Notes: generated from the sequence alone by a model not told the origin. DNA of 64,000 bases from Geothrix fermentans DSM 14018 (GCF_000428885.1 NZ_AUAU01000007.1:124001-188000); one strand, 5' to 3'. Shown: positions 53,126 to 63,971, counted from the stretch's first letter. Numbers and translations are program-made.

Positions 53126-54076
53126 ATGGACCCCTACCTGAGCATCGTCATCCCCATCTACAACGAGGAGGAGAACATCCCCTCGCTCTGGGAGCGCCTG
53201 TCCAAGGTGATGGCCGAGTCCTTCACGGACCCGTCAAAGCCCTGGGAGGTCATCTTCACGGACGACGGGAGCCGGGACCGCAGTCTGGCCATGCTCATCG
53301 ACATCGCCAAGGCCGAGCCCCGGGTGAAGGTGGTGGAGTTCAACCGCAACTACGGCCAGCACAGCGCCATCTTCGCCGCCCTCGCCGAGGTGGGGGGCCG
53401 CGTCGTCGTCACCCTGGACGCGGACCTCCAGAACCCCCCGGAGGAGATCCCCAAGCTCGTGGCCAAGGTGGAGGAGGGCTTCGACGTGGTGGGCGGCTGG
53501 CGCCAGGGGCGCCAGGAGAACGACAGCTTCTTCCGCACCATGCCCAGCAAGATCGTCAACGCCGTCACCCGCAAGACCACGGGCGTGAAGCTCCACGACT
53601 ATGGCTGCATGCTGCGGGCCTACAGCCGCGAGGTGGTGGACGCTATGCTGCTCTGCAAGGAGCGCTCGAGCTTCATCCCCGCCCTGGCCAACAGCTTCGC
53701 CAAGCGCATCACCGAGGTGCCCGTGGCCCACGCCGAGCGGGCCGCCGGCGAGAGCAAGTACGGCCTCTGGAAGCTCGTCAACCTCCAGTTCGACCTGCTC
53801 ACCAGCTTCAGCCTCCTGCCCCTCCAGGCCCTCAGCGTGTTCGGCGTCATCACCGCCGGCTTCGGGTTCCTGCTGTTCCTGGGCCTGGTGGTCTACCGCT
53901 TCCTGCACCCCGAAGGCACGGCCCAGGGCGTGTTCACGCTGTTCGCCATCCTCTTCTTCTTCGTGGGCTGCCAGTTCATCGCCTTCGGCCTGCTGGGCGA
54001 GTACATCGGCCGCATCTACCAGGAGGTGCGCGACCGGCCCCGCTACATGGTGAAGAAGGTCCACCAGGGCCAGTAG
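53126..54076 (+). CDS. Polyprenyl-phosphate glycosyltransferase (GT2, ArnC/GtrB type)
   Basis: 316 residues: GT-A catalytic domain (YLSIVIPIYNEEENI, FTDDGSRD, TLDADLQNPPEEIPK with the metal-binding DxD) and two C-terminal transmembrane helices (LQALSVFGVITAGFGFLLFL, FTLFAILFFFVGCQFIAFGL) ending in a membrane-proximal RDRPRYMVKK. This arrangement typifies enzymes that load a sugar onto undecaprenyl phosphate for lipid A or O-antigen modification; the sugar is unknown. Divergent from the response regulator. Confidence 0.9.
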   Translation: MDPYLSIVIPIYNEEENIPSLWERLSKVMAESFTDPSKPWEVIFTDDGSRDRSLAMLIDIAKAEPRVKVVEFNRNYGQHSAIFAALAEVGGRVVVTLDADLQNPPEEIPKLVAKVEEGFDVVGGWRQGRQENDSFFRTMPSKIVNAVTRKTTGVKLHDYGCMLRAYSREVVDAMLLCKERSSFIPALANSFAKRITEVPVAHAERAAGESKYGLWKLVNLQFDLLTSFSLLPLQALSVFGVITAGFGFLLFLGLVVYRFLHPEGTAQGVFTLFAILFFFVGCQFIAFGLLGEYIGRIYQEVRDRPRYMVKKVHQGQ

Positions 54077-54080
54077 CCGC

Positions 54081-55484
54081 CTAGCCCTGGCGGCCCGCCG
54101 CCGGGAAGGTCACCGTGGCGACCAGGCCGGTGCCCGAGTCCGGGTCCGAGAGCCGCACCTCGGCGCCCAGGGCCTGGGCCACCTCCTGGACGATGGACAG
54201 GCCCAGGCCGCAGCCGGGGGTGTCGTCCTGGTTCAGCCGGCAGAACCGCTCGAAGACCCGGGCCCGGTCTCCCGGCGGGATGCCCGGGCCGTTGTCCTGG
54301 ACCCGCAGGGTGATGCCATCTCCGGTCCGGCCCAGGGCGAGGGTCACCTTCCCCCCGGGCGGCGTGTAGCGCAGGGCGTTGTCCACCAGGTTGGCCACCA
54401 GCTCGTGGAGCATGGCCGCGGGGGCCCGCAGGTCCACGGGCTCCCCGGCGTGGTCGAAGCCCAGGTCGATGTTCCGCGCATGGGCCAGGGGCGCCTGCTC
54501 CTCCAGCACCCGCTGGGTGAGGGTGGCCAGGTCCACGGGATCCCGGGGCCGGGAGAGCTGGGCCCCGGCCTCGGCCTGCGAGAGGGTGAGCAGCTGGTTC
54601 ACCAGGCGCGTGCCCTGGCGGACACTCTCGGACATGGCCCCCAGGACCTCGTCCTTGAGGGCGGGATCGGCGCTGCGCAGGCCGTGGCTGGCCTGGGTCT
54701 GGAGCACGGCGAAGGGGGTGCGGAGCTGGTGGGAGGCGTTGGCGATGAAGCGGCTCCGCACGGCCATCTGGGCGTCCAGCCGCTGGATGTAGCTGTTGAG
54801 GGCCTCCACCAGGGGGCGGAGCTCCTGCGGCAGGGGGCGGGCCCGGAGGGGCTCCAGGGAGCCGGGCTTGCGCCGGCCCACCTCGTCCCGGAGGCGGAGG
54901 ATGTCCTTCAGGCCCCGCCTCAGGGCGAACCAGATCAGCAGCCCCGCCAGGGCCAGGGTCCACATGTCCTGGCGCAGGGTGGTGGTCCAGAGCTTCCTGA
55001 CCAGCTGGTCGTGGTCCTGGAGGGTCTGGGCCACCTCGATGATCACGGGACCCTCCGCCGGAGCCGCGAAGACCGGCTGGGCGTAGGCCACCACGCGCAC
55101 CGCCTCGCCCCGGACCTCCGCGGGGAACCGCACGGACTCCTCCGGGCGGAGCCCCATCGGCGGGGGCGGGAGCTCCGCATAGCCCGAGAGCAGGACGCCC
55201 TGGGGAGACGCGATGCGGTAGTACACGCGGTCCTCGGCCCCGGACTGGAAGAGCTCCAGGGCGGCGGGCGGGATGGCCACGTCCAGCAGGCCATCCTCGA
55301 AGCGGATCTGCTGGGCGATGGTGCGGGCCGAGCCCAGCAGCAGGCGGTCCTGCACCATGTCGGCCGTGCGCCGCGCCTCCTGCCGGGCCAGGGCGAGGTT
55401 CACGAGGGCGAGGGCGCCCAGGGGCACCAGCAGCCAGAGCAGCAGGCGGGCCCGGAGGCTGAGGGTCGTGGTCTCAGGCCTCAT
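54081..55484 (-). CDS. TctE-like sensor histidine kinase
   Basis: 467 residues: helix at 12-33, periplasmic sensor domain (about 38-165) like that of TctE kinases, second helix (176-190), HisKA with IANASHQLRTP (His252), and HATPase boxes LVDNALRYTPP, DNGPGIPPG, GCGLGLSIVQEVA. Together with the upstream regulator gene (11-nt overlap) it forms a two-component pair. In Pseudomonas and Salmonella, TctDE control tricarboxylate uptake genes. Confidence 0.92.
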   Translation of the reverse strand: MRPETTTLSLRARLLLWLLVPLGALALVNLALARQEARRTADMVQDRLLLGSARTIAQQIRFEDGLLDVAIPPAALELFQSGAEDRVYYRIASPQGVLLSGYAELPPPPMGLRPEESVRFPAEVRGEAVRVVAYAQPVFAAPAEGPVIIEVAQTLQDHDQLVRKLWTTTLRQDMWTLALAGLLIWFALRRGLKDILRLRDEVGRRKPGSLEPLRARPLPQELRPLVEALNSYIQRLDAQMAVRSRFIANASHQLRTPFAVLQTQASHGLRSADPALKDEVLGAMSESVRQGTRLVNQLLTLSQAEAGAQLSRPRDPVDLATLTQRVLEEQAPLAHARNIDLGFDHAGEPVDLRAPAAMLHELVANLVDNALRYTPPGGKVTLALGRTGDGITLRVQDNGPGIPPGDRARVFERFCRLNQDDTPGCGLGLSIVQEVAQALGAEVRLSDPDSGTGLVATVTFPAAGRQG

Positions 55485-56148
55485 GGCGGGGCTTCAGGAG
55501 GTAGCCGAGGCCGCGGAGCGTGACGATCACCGCATCGCCCGGCTCGAGCTTCCGGCGGAGGCGGTGCACGTAGATCTCAATGGCCTCCGGATTCACGGCC
55601 TCGTCGATGGAGAACAGGCTCTCGGCCAGGGCCCGCTTGGCCACGGTCTTGCCAGCCTTCATCATCAGCAACTCCAGCACGGCATGCTCCCGCGGCGTCA
55701 GGGCCAGCGGGGCGCCCGCGAGGGTGAACTCCCGGCTGTTGCTGTCGTAGACGAGGGAGGCGCAGGACAGGATCGGATTCTTCTGCTGGTTGGAGCGGCG
55801 GAGCAGGGCGCGGATGCGGGCCTCCAGCTCGTGGACCTCGAAGGGCTTGACCATGTAGTCGTCGGCCCCGAAGTCCAGGCCCTCGATCCGGTCGCGGGTG
55901 GCGTCGAAGGCCGTGAGGATGAGTACCGGCACGGGATTGCGCCGGCTCCGCGCGCGCTTGAGCACCTCCCGCCCGTCCAGCCCGGGCAGGGCCAGGTCCA
56001 GGATCACCAGGTCGTAGGCCTCCGTGCGGAGGAGCCCGTCCGCCTCCAGGCCGTCGTGGGCGCACTCCACCGTGTACTTGTCGGCGCGGAGGGTGCGGGC
56101 CAGCCATTCGGAGAGGGGGCGGTTGTCCTCGACCAGCAGGAGTTTCAT
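55474..56148 (-). CDS. TctD-like OmpR-family response regulator
   Basis: 224 residues: receiver (VEDNRP, Asp51 in LVILDLALPG, VKPFEVHELEARI) and winged-helix domain (LTPREHAVLELLMMKAG, IEIYVHRLRRKL, VTLRGLGYLL). Partner of the downstream TctE-like kinase, with overlapping reading frames. Tandem operator-like repeats upstream of the porin (57257-57276) are its probable target. Confidence 0.92.
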   Translation of the reverse strand: MKLLLVEDNRPLSEWLARTLRADKYTVECAHDGLEADGLLRTEAYDLVILDLALPGLDGREVLKRARSRRNPVPVLILTAFDATRDRIEGLDFGADDYMVKPFEVHELEARIRALLRRSNQQKNPILSCASLVYDSNSREFTLAGAPLALTPREHAVLELLMMKAGKTVAKRALAESLFSIDEAVNPEAIEIYVHRLRRKLEPGDAVIVTLRGLGYLLKPRHEA

Positions 56149-56167
56149 GGCGAAGTCCCGGGCGAGG

Positions 56168-57166
56168 TCACTTGACGGCGTTCACGAATTCCAGCGTGTA
56201 GGTGCTGGCGAGGTCCACGGCCTTCCCTTGGAGGGAGCGCTCCGTGGAGGCCAGCACGCGCAGGACGTTGGCGGGCCCCTGGGCGGGCATCCGGCCGTCG
56301 GGGATGAAGATGGGCTTGCTGCGGGCCAGGGCCTTGACGTAGACGGCCCGGTCCCCCCCGTAGAACTCGGCGGGGAGCTGGTCGGCGATCTCCGCGGCCG
56401 TGTGGCCCTGGATGTAGCGCAGGGCCCTCACCAGCGCGTTGACCAGCTTCTGGACCTCGGGCTTGTGCCGGTTCACCCAGGCCGTCTGCATGTAGAGGCA
56501 GGAGGCCGGGTAGGGCCCGCCCAGGGCCCGGGCCGTGTCCTCGGGCGTGCGCAGGTCCACCAGCACCCGAGCCCTCCCTGTGGCGAGCAGGCGCGAGGCC
56601 GTGGGCTCCGTGGTCATGCCCGCCCCGATGGCGCCGCTGGTCATGGCTTCGATGAAGGAGTCGCCGGTGCCCACGGGCCGGAAGGACACCTGGTTCAGCC
56701 GGAGCCCCGCGGACATCGCGAGGTAGCGGGAGAGGAACTGCGTGGAGGAGCCCAGTCCCGTCACGCCCAGGGTCTGGCCTCCGAGGTCCGCCATGGTGCG
56801 CACCCGGGGCAACCGGGAGGACACCAGCTCCACCTCGCCGGGAGCCTGGGCGAACTGGATGACCGAGGTGACGGCCTTCCCCTGGGCCTGCATGTAGATG
56901 GCGTGGTCGTAGAAGCCCACCACGCCCTGGGCGCCGCCCACCAGAAGGACATCCACGCCCCGCACGCCCGCCCACTCGCTGCGCACCTCCACCTCCAGCC
57001 CCTCCTGCTGGAAGTAGCCCAGCTGCTGGGCGAGCTTCACCGGCAGGTAGATGATCTTCTCGATGCCGCCGGCCATCAGCACGATGCGCTCGGCGGCCGC
57101 GGCCGGGCGGGCGATTCCCGCCAGCAGGGCCAGGGCGAGGAGCGGCAGCTGGATCGCACGCTTCAT
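56168..57166 (-). CDS. Periplasmic NMT1/THI5-like substrate-binding protein
   Basis: 332 residues: signal peptide (cleavage after ARPAAAA), then an ABC-type periplasmic binding fold (ERIVLMAGGIEKIIYLPVKLA, LGYFQQEGLEVEV, GVTGLGSSTQFLSRYLA, AMTSGAIGAGMTTEP). No permease or ATPase genes adjoin it. It sits 19 nt upstream of the two-component genes, so it may work as an extracytoplasmic ligand sensor for the kinase. Start by AGGAGG. Confidence 0.88.
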   Translation of the reverse strand: MKRAIQLPLLALALLAGIARPAAAAERIVLMAGGIEKIIYLPVKLAQQLGYFQQEGLEVEVRSEWAGVRGVDVLLVGGAQGVVGFYDHAIYMQAQGKAVTSVIQFAQAPGEVELVSSRLPRVRTMADLGGQTLGVTGLGSSTQFLSRYLAMSAGLRLNQVSFRPVGTGDSFIEAMTSGAIGAGMTTEPTASRLLATGRARVLVDLRTPEDTARALGGPYPASCLYMQTAWVNRHKPEVQKLVNALVRALRYIQGHTAAEIADQLPAEFYGGDRAVYVKALARSKPIFIPDGRMPAQGPANVLRVLASTERSLQGKAVDLASTYTLEFVNAVK

Positions 57167-57256
57167 GGGGCCTCCTGGGATGGGTCTGCGCGACTCCAGG
57201 ATGCGCGAACCGGGCGATCTGGACAGGGGTCGCGTGACAGAACGCACATTCGGCGC

Positions 57257-57292
57257 GGCTGAAAGCTGGCTGAAAGGTTGGGCTCCTAGATT
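57257..57292 (+). promoter_or_regulatory. Candidate TctD-type operator and promoter of the porin gene
   Basis: GGCTGAAAG occurs twice (57257-57265 and 57268-57276), 11 bp apart start to start, i.e. one helical turn, the usual layout for an OmpR-family dimer. TAGATT at 57287 could be the -10 box; the repeats sit where the -35 box should be, typical of an activator-dependent promoter. The gap lies between the divergent binding-protein and porin genes. Confidence 0.55.
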
Positions 57293-57387
57293 CCCCCCTG
57301 TCCTCTGCTCTCTCCCCCAACCCTCCCACGGGCGGCGCCCCCGGCCGAGCGCCTCCGCCGCTTCGTGCGCTTCCAGGAAGGAACCCC

Positions 57388-58644
57388 ATGAAGATCCATC
57401 CGATGCTCTGCCTCGCTGCCGCGGCCTGCCTCCAGGCCCAGGATCCGGACGTCCAGGCCGAGCTGGCCCGCCAGAGCGCGCGCATCGCCGAGCTCGAGAA
57501 GAAGGCCGCGGCGAAGCCCGAGGCCAAGCCTGATGCAGGCGCCTTCAAATTCCCCGCGGAGCTGACCCCCTACGTCCTCATCGACGCCACCCTGGGCTCC
57601 AGGACCAACGCCACGGCGGACGGCCGCACCAAGGTCGACTTCATGGAGTCCTGGTTCAGCGGCAGCCGCTGGGGCCTGAAGGGCGCCATCAAGACCAACG
57701 TCGACGGCCTCAGCGTGATCTACAAGCTCGAGAGCGAGTACTTCCTCTACGACGGCGAGCAGGGCAAGGCCAACACCCTGTTCAACCGCGACGCCTGGCT
57801 GGGCATCAAGAGCAAGGAGCTGGGCCAGATCACCTTCGGCCGCCAGAACAGCCTGGCCCGCGATTTCGCGGTGATCTACGGGGATCCCTTCGCCCATGCC
57901 GACGTGAACTACGACGAGGGCGGCTGGACCAACAACAACAACTTCAAGTCCCTGGTCTACTACGCCGGCGCGGTGAGCGTGGGCTCTCCGACCGGCGGGC
58001 CCGCCCAGACCCGCATCGACAAGGGTGCGGTGTGGAAGAAGGTCACCGACGGCGGCTTCGCCATGGGCGCCGCCTACAACCTGAACTACGAATCCAACAC
58101 CACCACCAAGAACTCCACGGCCTCCGTGGCCCTGGGCTACAACGCCAAGGCCTTCCACCTGGCGGGCTTCTACACCCAGGCCAACAACAACGGCCACACG
58201 CAGAAGTCCGCCTCCGCCGGCGGGAACGTGAAGCCCGTGGAATGGCTGCGGATCAACGCAGGCTACTTCCACTACACGGCCGAGCAGGGCCTGAACCACC
58301 CGGACCGCAAGGACTCGGCCTTCACCGTGTCCGCCTCCGTCCAGACCGATCCGAAGTGGAGCTACTACCTGGGCTTCCAGTCCATGAAGGCCGACGACGC
58401 CGGCATGGGCGCGGCCACCGGCGCCTGGGTGAACCCCTTCGCCGACACGGCCAACAAGGCCTACTTCGTGTCCGGCCGCCGGGACACCACCTATGGCGGC
58501 GTGCGGCGCCACCTCGGCAAGAAGATGGAGGCCTACGTGGTTTGCGACTACCTGAAGCTCCACGACGCCTTCCGGCTCTCGGCCACGAACCCCCACGACT
58601 CCCAGACCGAGTTCGCCCTCGGCCTGCGCATCCGCGCCCTCTAG
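57388..58644 (+). CDS. Gram-negative outer-membrane porin
   Basis: 418 residues: signal peptide (about 1-18), short coiled-coil (VQAELARQSARIAELEKK), an Ala/Lys linker, then a beta-barrel typical of general porins (ELTPYVLIDATLGS start, FGRQNSLARDFAVIYGDPF, GAAYNLNYESN). Amphipathic Tyr/Asn/Gly strands recur; the final residues are GLRIRAL rather than the usual terminal Phe. Probably an anion-selective channel serving the transporter encoded just downstream. Start by AAGGAA. Confidence 0.88.
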   Translation: MKIHPMLCLAAAACLQAQDPDVQAELARQSARIAELEKKAAAKPEAKPDAGAFKFPAELTPYVLIDATLGSRTNATADGRTKVDFMESWFSGSRWGLKGAIKTNVDGLSVIYKLESEYFLYDGEQGKANTLFNRDAWLGIKSKELGQITFGRQNSLARDFAVIYGDPFAHADVNYDEGGWTNNNNFKSLVYYAGAVSVGSPTGGPAQTRIDKGAVWKKVTDGGFAMGAAYNLNYESNTTTKNSTASVALGYNAKAFHLAGFYTQANNNGHTQKSASAGGNVKPVEWLRINAGYFHYTAEQGLNHPDRKDSAFTVSASVQTDPKWSYYLGFQSMKADDAGMGAATGAWVNPFADTANKAYFVSGRRDTTYGGVRRHLGKKMEAYVVCDYLKLHDAFRLSATNPHDSQTEFALGLRIRAL

Positions 58645-58725
58645 CCGTCCCTCCCGCCGGGCCCGGCGGTCCCACGAAACTCCCCACCCGGCGCCAGCCG
58701 CCGGGCCCCACCTTCAGGTGTCGAC

Positions 58726-60495
58726 ATGTCCAATCCCGAACCCCGAGGCGGGGGATGGCTGGGCGCCAAGCCCCTTCCCCTTCTGGCCACCCTCGCGGTG
58801 GGCTGCCTCCTCTACTTCGCCCTGCCCCGCGTCGCGCCGGTGCCCGACGCCAAGCTCTTCGCGGGCAGCGCCGCCTCCAAGGCCAAGAACGGCGCGAAGC
58901 CCGCCGAGAAGGCCGCCAAACCTGGCGATGCGAAACCCGCCGACAAGCCCAAATCCGCCGAGGCCAAGATGGAGGCCAAAACAGGGCCCAAGCCGGACGC
59001 CCCAGTCAGGAAGCTGGGCCCGAAAGAGCTCGAGGTCCAGCGCATCGAGGCGGAAGCCAGGGCGAAGTTCGAGGCCGCCGCCAAAGCCAAGGCTGAGGCC
59101 GAAGCCAAGGTGAAGGCGGAGGCGGACGCCAAGGCCAAGGTCGAGGCCGAGAAGGTCCGCCAGGCGGACTGGGTGCGCGGCCTGCACCTCTTCGCCATCT
59201 TCGTGGCCACCATCCTCGGCATCATCCTGCGGCCCCTGCCCATGGGCGCTGTGGCCATGGTGGGCGTGGGCCTCACGGCCATCACGGGGACGCTGCCCAT
59301 CGGCGACAGCCTCAGCGGCTTCGCGGAGAAGACCCTCTGGCTCATCATCGTGGCCTTCATGTTCGCCCGGGGCTTCATCAAGACCGGCCTGGGCACGCGC
59401 ATCGCCTACTTCTTCATGCGCCTGCTGGGCAAGCGCACCTTGGGCCTGGCCTACGGCTTCGCCGCCACGGAGTTCGTGCTGGCCCCCGTGGTTCCCAGCA
59501 ACACCGCCCGGACGGCGGGCGTGATCATGCCCATCATGCGATCCCTCGCGAGGGCCTACGGCAGCAACCCCGAGGACGGCACCGCGCGCAAGATCGGCGC
59601 CTACCTCACCGTGACCTGCTTCAACCTGGACCTCATCGTCAGCGCCATGTTCCTCACGGCCATGGCGGCCAACCCCATGACCCAGAAGTTCGCCGCGGAC
59701 TTCGGCATCACCATCACCTGGAACAGCTGGTTCGTGGCGGCCATCGTGCCGGGCCTCGTGGGCCTGCTGGTGATCCCCTACTTCTTCTACAAGCTCTACA
59801 AGCCCGAGATCACCGAGACGCCCGAGGCCGTCGAGATGGCCAAGGCCAAGCTCGCGGAGATGGGGAAGTTCTCCATGCCCGAGTGGCTCATGACCGCCGT
59901 GTTCAGCTTCGTGCTGGTGCTGTGGGTCATCGGCGAGAAGACCTTCGGCATCGACGGCACCACCGCCGCGCTCCTGGGGCTGGCTCTGCTGCTGCTGACG
60001 GGCGTGCTGACCTGGAAGGATGTCCTGGAAGAACACAACGCCTGGGACGTGCTCATCTGGACCGGCGGCCTGATCATGATGGCGGGCTTCCTGAACAAGC
60101 TGGGCATGATTCCCTGGTTCAGCAAGGTGGTGGGCGCCTCCATGGCGGGCCACGGCTGGCACTTCGCCTTCATCGTGCTGAGCCTCACCTACTTCTACGC
60201 CCACTACTTCTTCGCCAGCATGACGGCCCACGCCGGCGCCATGTATGCGGCCTTCCTGGGCGTGGCCCTCACCCTGGGCGCTCCGCCCATGCTGGCGGCC
60301 CTGGTGCTCTGCTTCTTCTCCAACCTGCACGCCAGCATGACCCACTACGGGACGGGCCCCGCCCCGGCCATGTTCGGCCTGGGCTACGTGCCCATCGGCA
60401 CCTGGTGGCGCCTGGGCTTCATCGCCAGCGTCGTGAACATCTTCATCTGGGTGGTGGTCGGCGGTGCCTGGTGGAAGGTGCTGCACCTCTGGTAG
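58726..60495 (+). CDS. DASS/SLC13-type anion transporter with Lys/Ala-rich insertion
   Basis: 589 residues. One N-terminal helix (17-36), a roughly 100-residue Ala/Lys/Glu-rich segment (45-146), then a typical DASS fold with the first signature VPSNTARTAGVIMPI and the second MTHYGTGPAP. Members import di- or tricarboxylates with sodium or exchange them for succinate. The insertion, predicted coiled-coil, is not usual in the family. Probably in one transcript with the porin (81-nt gap). Confidence 0.9.
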   Translation: MSNPEPRGGGWLGAKPLPLLATLAVGCLLYFALPRVAPVPDAKLFAGSAASKAKNGAKPAEKAAKPGDAKPADKPKSAEAKMEAKTGPKPDAPVRKLGPKELEVQRIEAEARAKFEAAAKAKAEAEAKVKAEADAKAKVEAEKVRQADWVRGLHLFAIFVATILGIILRPLPMGAVAMVGVGLTAITGTLPIGDSLSGFAEKTLWLIIVAFMFARGFIKTGLGTRIAYFFMRLLGKRTLGLAYGFAATEFVLAPVVPSNTARTAGVIMPIMRSLARAYGSNPEDGTARKIGAYLTVTCFNLDLIVSAMFLTAMAANPMTQKFAADFGITITWNSWFVAAIVPGLVGLLVIPYFFYKLYKPEITETPEAVEMAKAKLAEMGKFSMPEWLMTAVFSFVLVLWVIGEKTFGIDGTTAALLGLALLLLTGVLTWKDVLEEHNAWDVLIWTGGLIMMAGFLNKLGMIPWFSKVVGASMAGHGWHFAFIVLSLTYFYAHYFFASMTAHAGAMYAAFLGVALTLGAPPMLAALVLCFFSNLHASMTHYGTGPAPAMFGLGYVPIGTWWRLGFIASVVNIFIWVVVGGAWWKVLHLW

Positions 60496-60509
60496 GTTCG
60501 CAGTCACCG

Positions 60510-60540
60510 CGGGGGGCCTGTCTGGCGCGGGCCCCCCGTT
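60510..60540 (+). terminator. Terminator-like hairpin after the DASS transporter gene
   Basis: CGGGGGGCC and GGCCCCCCG (9 bp, perfect) separated by 11 nt, followed by TTCTTCCTGTC. It ends the porin-transporter transcript ahead of the chromate-transporter genes. Confidence 0.6.
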
Positions 60541-60562
60541 CTTCCTGTCTGCCCGGGTGACC

Positions 60563-61144
60563 ATGAGCGAAGGCAAGCCCCTACCGGAGAACCCAGCGGG
60601 TCCCAGGTCCCTGGCGGACCTCTTCCTGTCCTTCAGCTGGCTGGCCCTGCAGGGCTTCGGCGGCGTGATGGCGGTGGCCCAGCGGGAGCTGGTGGAGCGC
60701 AAGCGCTGGCTCAGCCGGGCCGCCTTCCTCGAAGAGTGGGCCGTGGCCCAGATCATGCCCGGGCCCAACGTCATGAACCTCTCCCTGGTGATCGGCGGGC
60801 GGAGCTTCGGCTGGCGGGGCGCCTTGGCGGCCATGGCCGGCATGCTCACGCTGCCGCTGCTGCTGGTCCTGCTGCTGGCGGTGGCCTACGGCCGGTTCGG
60901 CACGCATCCGGCCGTGGCCCGGGCCCTGCGCGGCATGGGAGCCGTGGCCGCGGGCCTGATCATGGCCGCGGCCCTCCGCCTCTCCGGGGGCCTGAAGGGC
61001 CATCCCCTCGGTGGGCCCGCCTCTGCGGCCTTGGCCGTGGGCGCCTTCGGGGGGGTGGCGCTGCTGCACTGGCCCATGCCCTTCGTCCTGCTGGGGCTGG
61101 GCAGTGTGGCCTGCCTGGCCACCTACGTGAGACTGGATCCGTGA
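60563..61144 (+). CDS. Chromate transporter, N-terminal-half type
   Basis: 193 residues of the CHR family: LALQGFGGVMAVAQRELVERKRWLS and QIMPGPNVMNLSLVIG motif pair, five or six helices. Short CHR proteins usually work as a pair encoded side by side. The second is encoded directly downstream, with TGATG overlap. Chromate or sulfate export is family knowledge; substrate not shown. Confidence 0.88.
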   Translation: MSEGKPLPENPAGPRSLADLFLSFSWLALQGFGGVMAVAQRELVERKRWLSRAAFLEEWAVAQIMPGPNVMNLSLVIGGRSFGWRGALAAMAGMLTLPLLLVLLLAVAYGRFGTHPAVARALRGMGAVAAGLIMAAALRLSGGLKGHPLGGPASAALAVGAFGGVALLHWPMPFVLLGLGSVACLATYVRLDP

Positions 61145-61728
61145 TGGCCGCCCCGGGAACCTTCGCCCTGCACGGATGGGACTGGCTGCAGCTCTTCGGC
61201 CAGTTCCTCCTGCTCTCGCTGCTCTCCGTGGGCGGCGCCCTCACCACGGCCCCGGAGATGCACCGCTACCTGGTGCTCCAGCAGCGCTGGCTCAGCGAGG
61301 CCCAGTTCAGCAACTCCATCACGCTCGCCCAGGCCGCGCCGGGGCCGAACATCCTCTTCGTGGCCCTCCTGGGCTGGAATCTGGGCATGAACTCCGGCGG
61401 GCCCCTGCTGGCGCTGGCGGGGGTGGTCCTCTCCCTGACGGGCATCCTGCTCCCCAGCACCATCGTCACGCACCTGGCCTCGCAGTGGGGCCACCGGAAC
61501 CGGCACCTCCGCCCGGTGCGCGCCTTCAAGCAGGGCATGGCCCCCGTGGTCATCGGGCTCATGCTGGCCACGGGCTGGATCCTCGCCCGCGCCTCCCAGG
61601 CCGGCGGCAAAGCTTGGCCCCTGGGCCTGCTCACCGCCGCCACGGCCCTGCTGATCTGGCGCACCCGGCTCCACGTGCTCTGGCTCCTGGGGGCCGGGGC
61701 GCTCCTGGGCGTCCTCGGCCTGGTCTAG
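61144..61728 (+). CDS. Chromate transporter, C-terminal-half type
   Basis: 194 residues, homologous in plan to its upstream neighbour: SLLSVGGALTTAPEMHRYLVLQ, SITLAQAAPGPNILFVALLGW, six helices. Its ATG overlaps the upstream stop codon. The two are not a broken long gene because each has its own start and complete domain. Its last 4 bp overlap the convergent yacG. Confidence 0.87.
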   Translation: MAAPGTFALHGWDWLQLFGQFLLLSLLSVGGALTTAPEMHRYLVLQQRWLSEAQFSNSITLAQAAPGPNILFVALLGWNLGMNSGGPLLALAGVVLSLTGILLPSTIVTHLASQWGHRNRHLRPVRAFKQGMAPVVIGLMLATGWILARASQAGGKAWPLGLLTAATALLIWRTRLHVLWLLGAGALLGVLGLV

Positions 61729-61910
61729 GAACCGTCCTCGCCGCTCCAGCCCTCGCCGTCCTCCTCCTGGGGCTTCTCCGGGAGGCGGTAGCTCTCGCTG
61801 GACCAGGCGCCCAGGTCCCGGACCTGGCAGCGCTCGGAGCAGAAGGGCTTGAAGGGGTTGCCCTCCCAGGCGGTGGGCGTGCGACAGATGGGGCAGGGAC
61901 GAAGCGTCAT
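61725..61910 (-). CDS. yacG: DNA gyrase inhibitor YacG
   Basis: 61-residue zinc protein: CPICRTPTAWEGNPFKPFCS and ERCQVRDLGAW supply four cysteines, followed by SSESYRLP, the standard YacG pattern. In E. coli YacG binds GyrB and blocks DNA binding. The ATG lacks a strong ribosome-binding site; a GTG 27 nt upstream is the alternative. Confidence 0.88.
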   Translation of the reverse strand: MTLRPCPICRTPTAWEGNPFKPFCSERCQVRDLGAWSSESYRLPEKPQEEDGEGWSGEDGS

Positions 61911-61981
61911 GGAATCAGCATATCCTTCAGTGATCACCTATCAATAACGAAGAAAATATGAGTTAATATTAGAAGATTTTA

Positions 61982-62009
61982 TTGACAACGCCCGTTTCCC
62001 CTTTATCCT
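61982..62009 (+). promoter_or_regulatory. dnaK promoter
   Basis: TTGACA, 16-nt spacer, TATCCT, within a very AT-rich island (61940-61985). It is 67 nt upstream of the dnaK ATG. No CIRCE repeat is visible, so heat control, if any, is not by HrcA here. Confidence 0.6.
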
Positions 62010-62075
62010 CTTAGGGACAGGGTGGGTGCAATCCGGCCTGTCCCCCCATCAGCACCCTTCAGGAGGAGCGACACC

Positions 62076-63971
<1,896 letters not shown>

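Noticed and set aside
60563-61728. Chromate transporter split into two frames as a possible frameshift
   Set aside because: Each half has its own start and a complete CHR domain with overlapping TGATG; paired short CHR genes are a known arrangement.
61982-62012. Heat-shock (sigma-32) promoter or CIRCE element for dnaK
   Set aside because: TTGACA and CCCCTTTA are only 10 nt apart, shorter than the sigma-32 spacing, and no CIRCE inverted repeat is present; a sigma-70 reading fits better.
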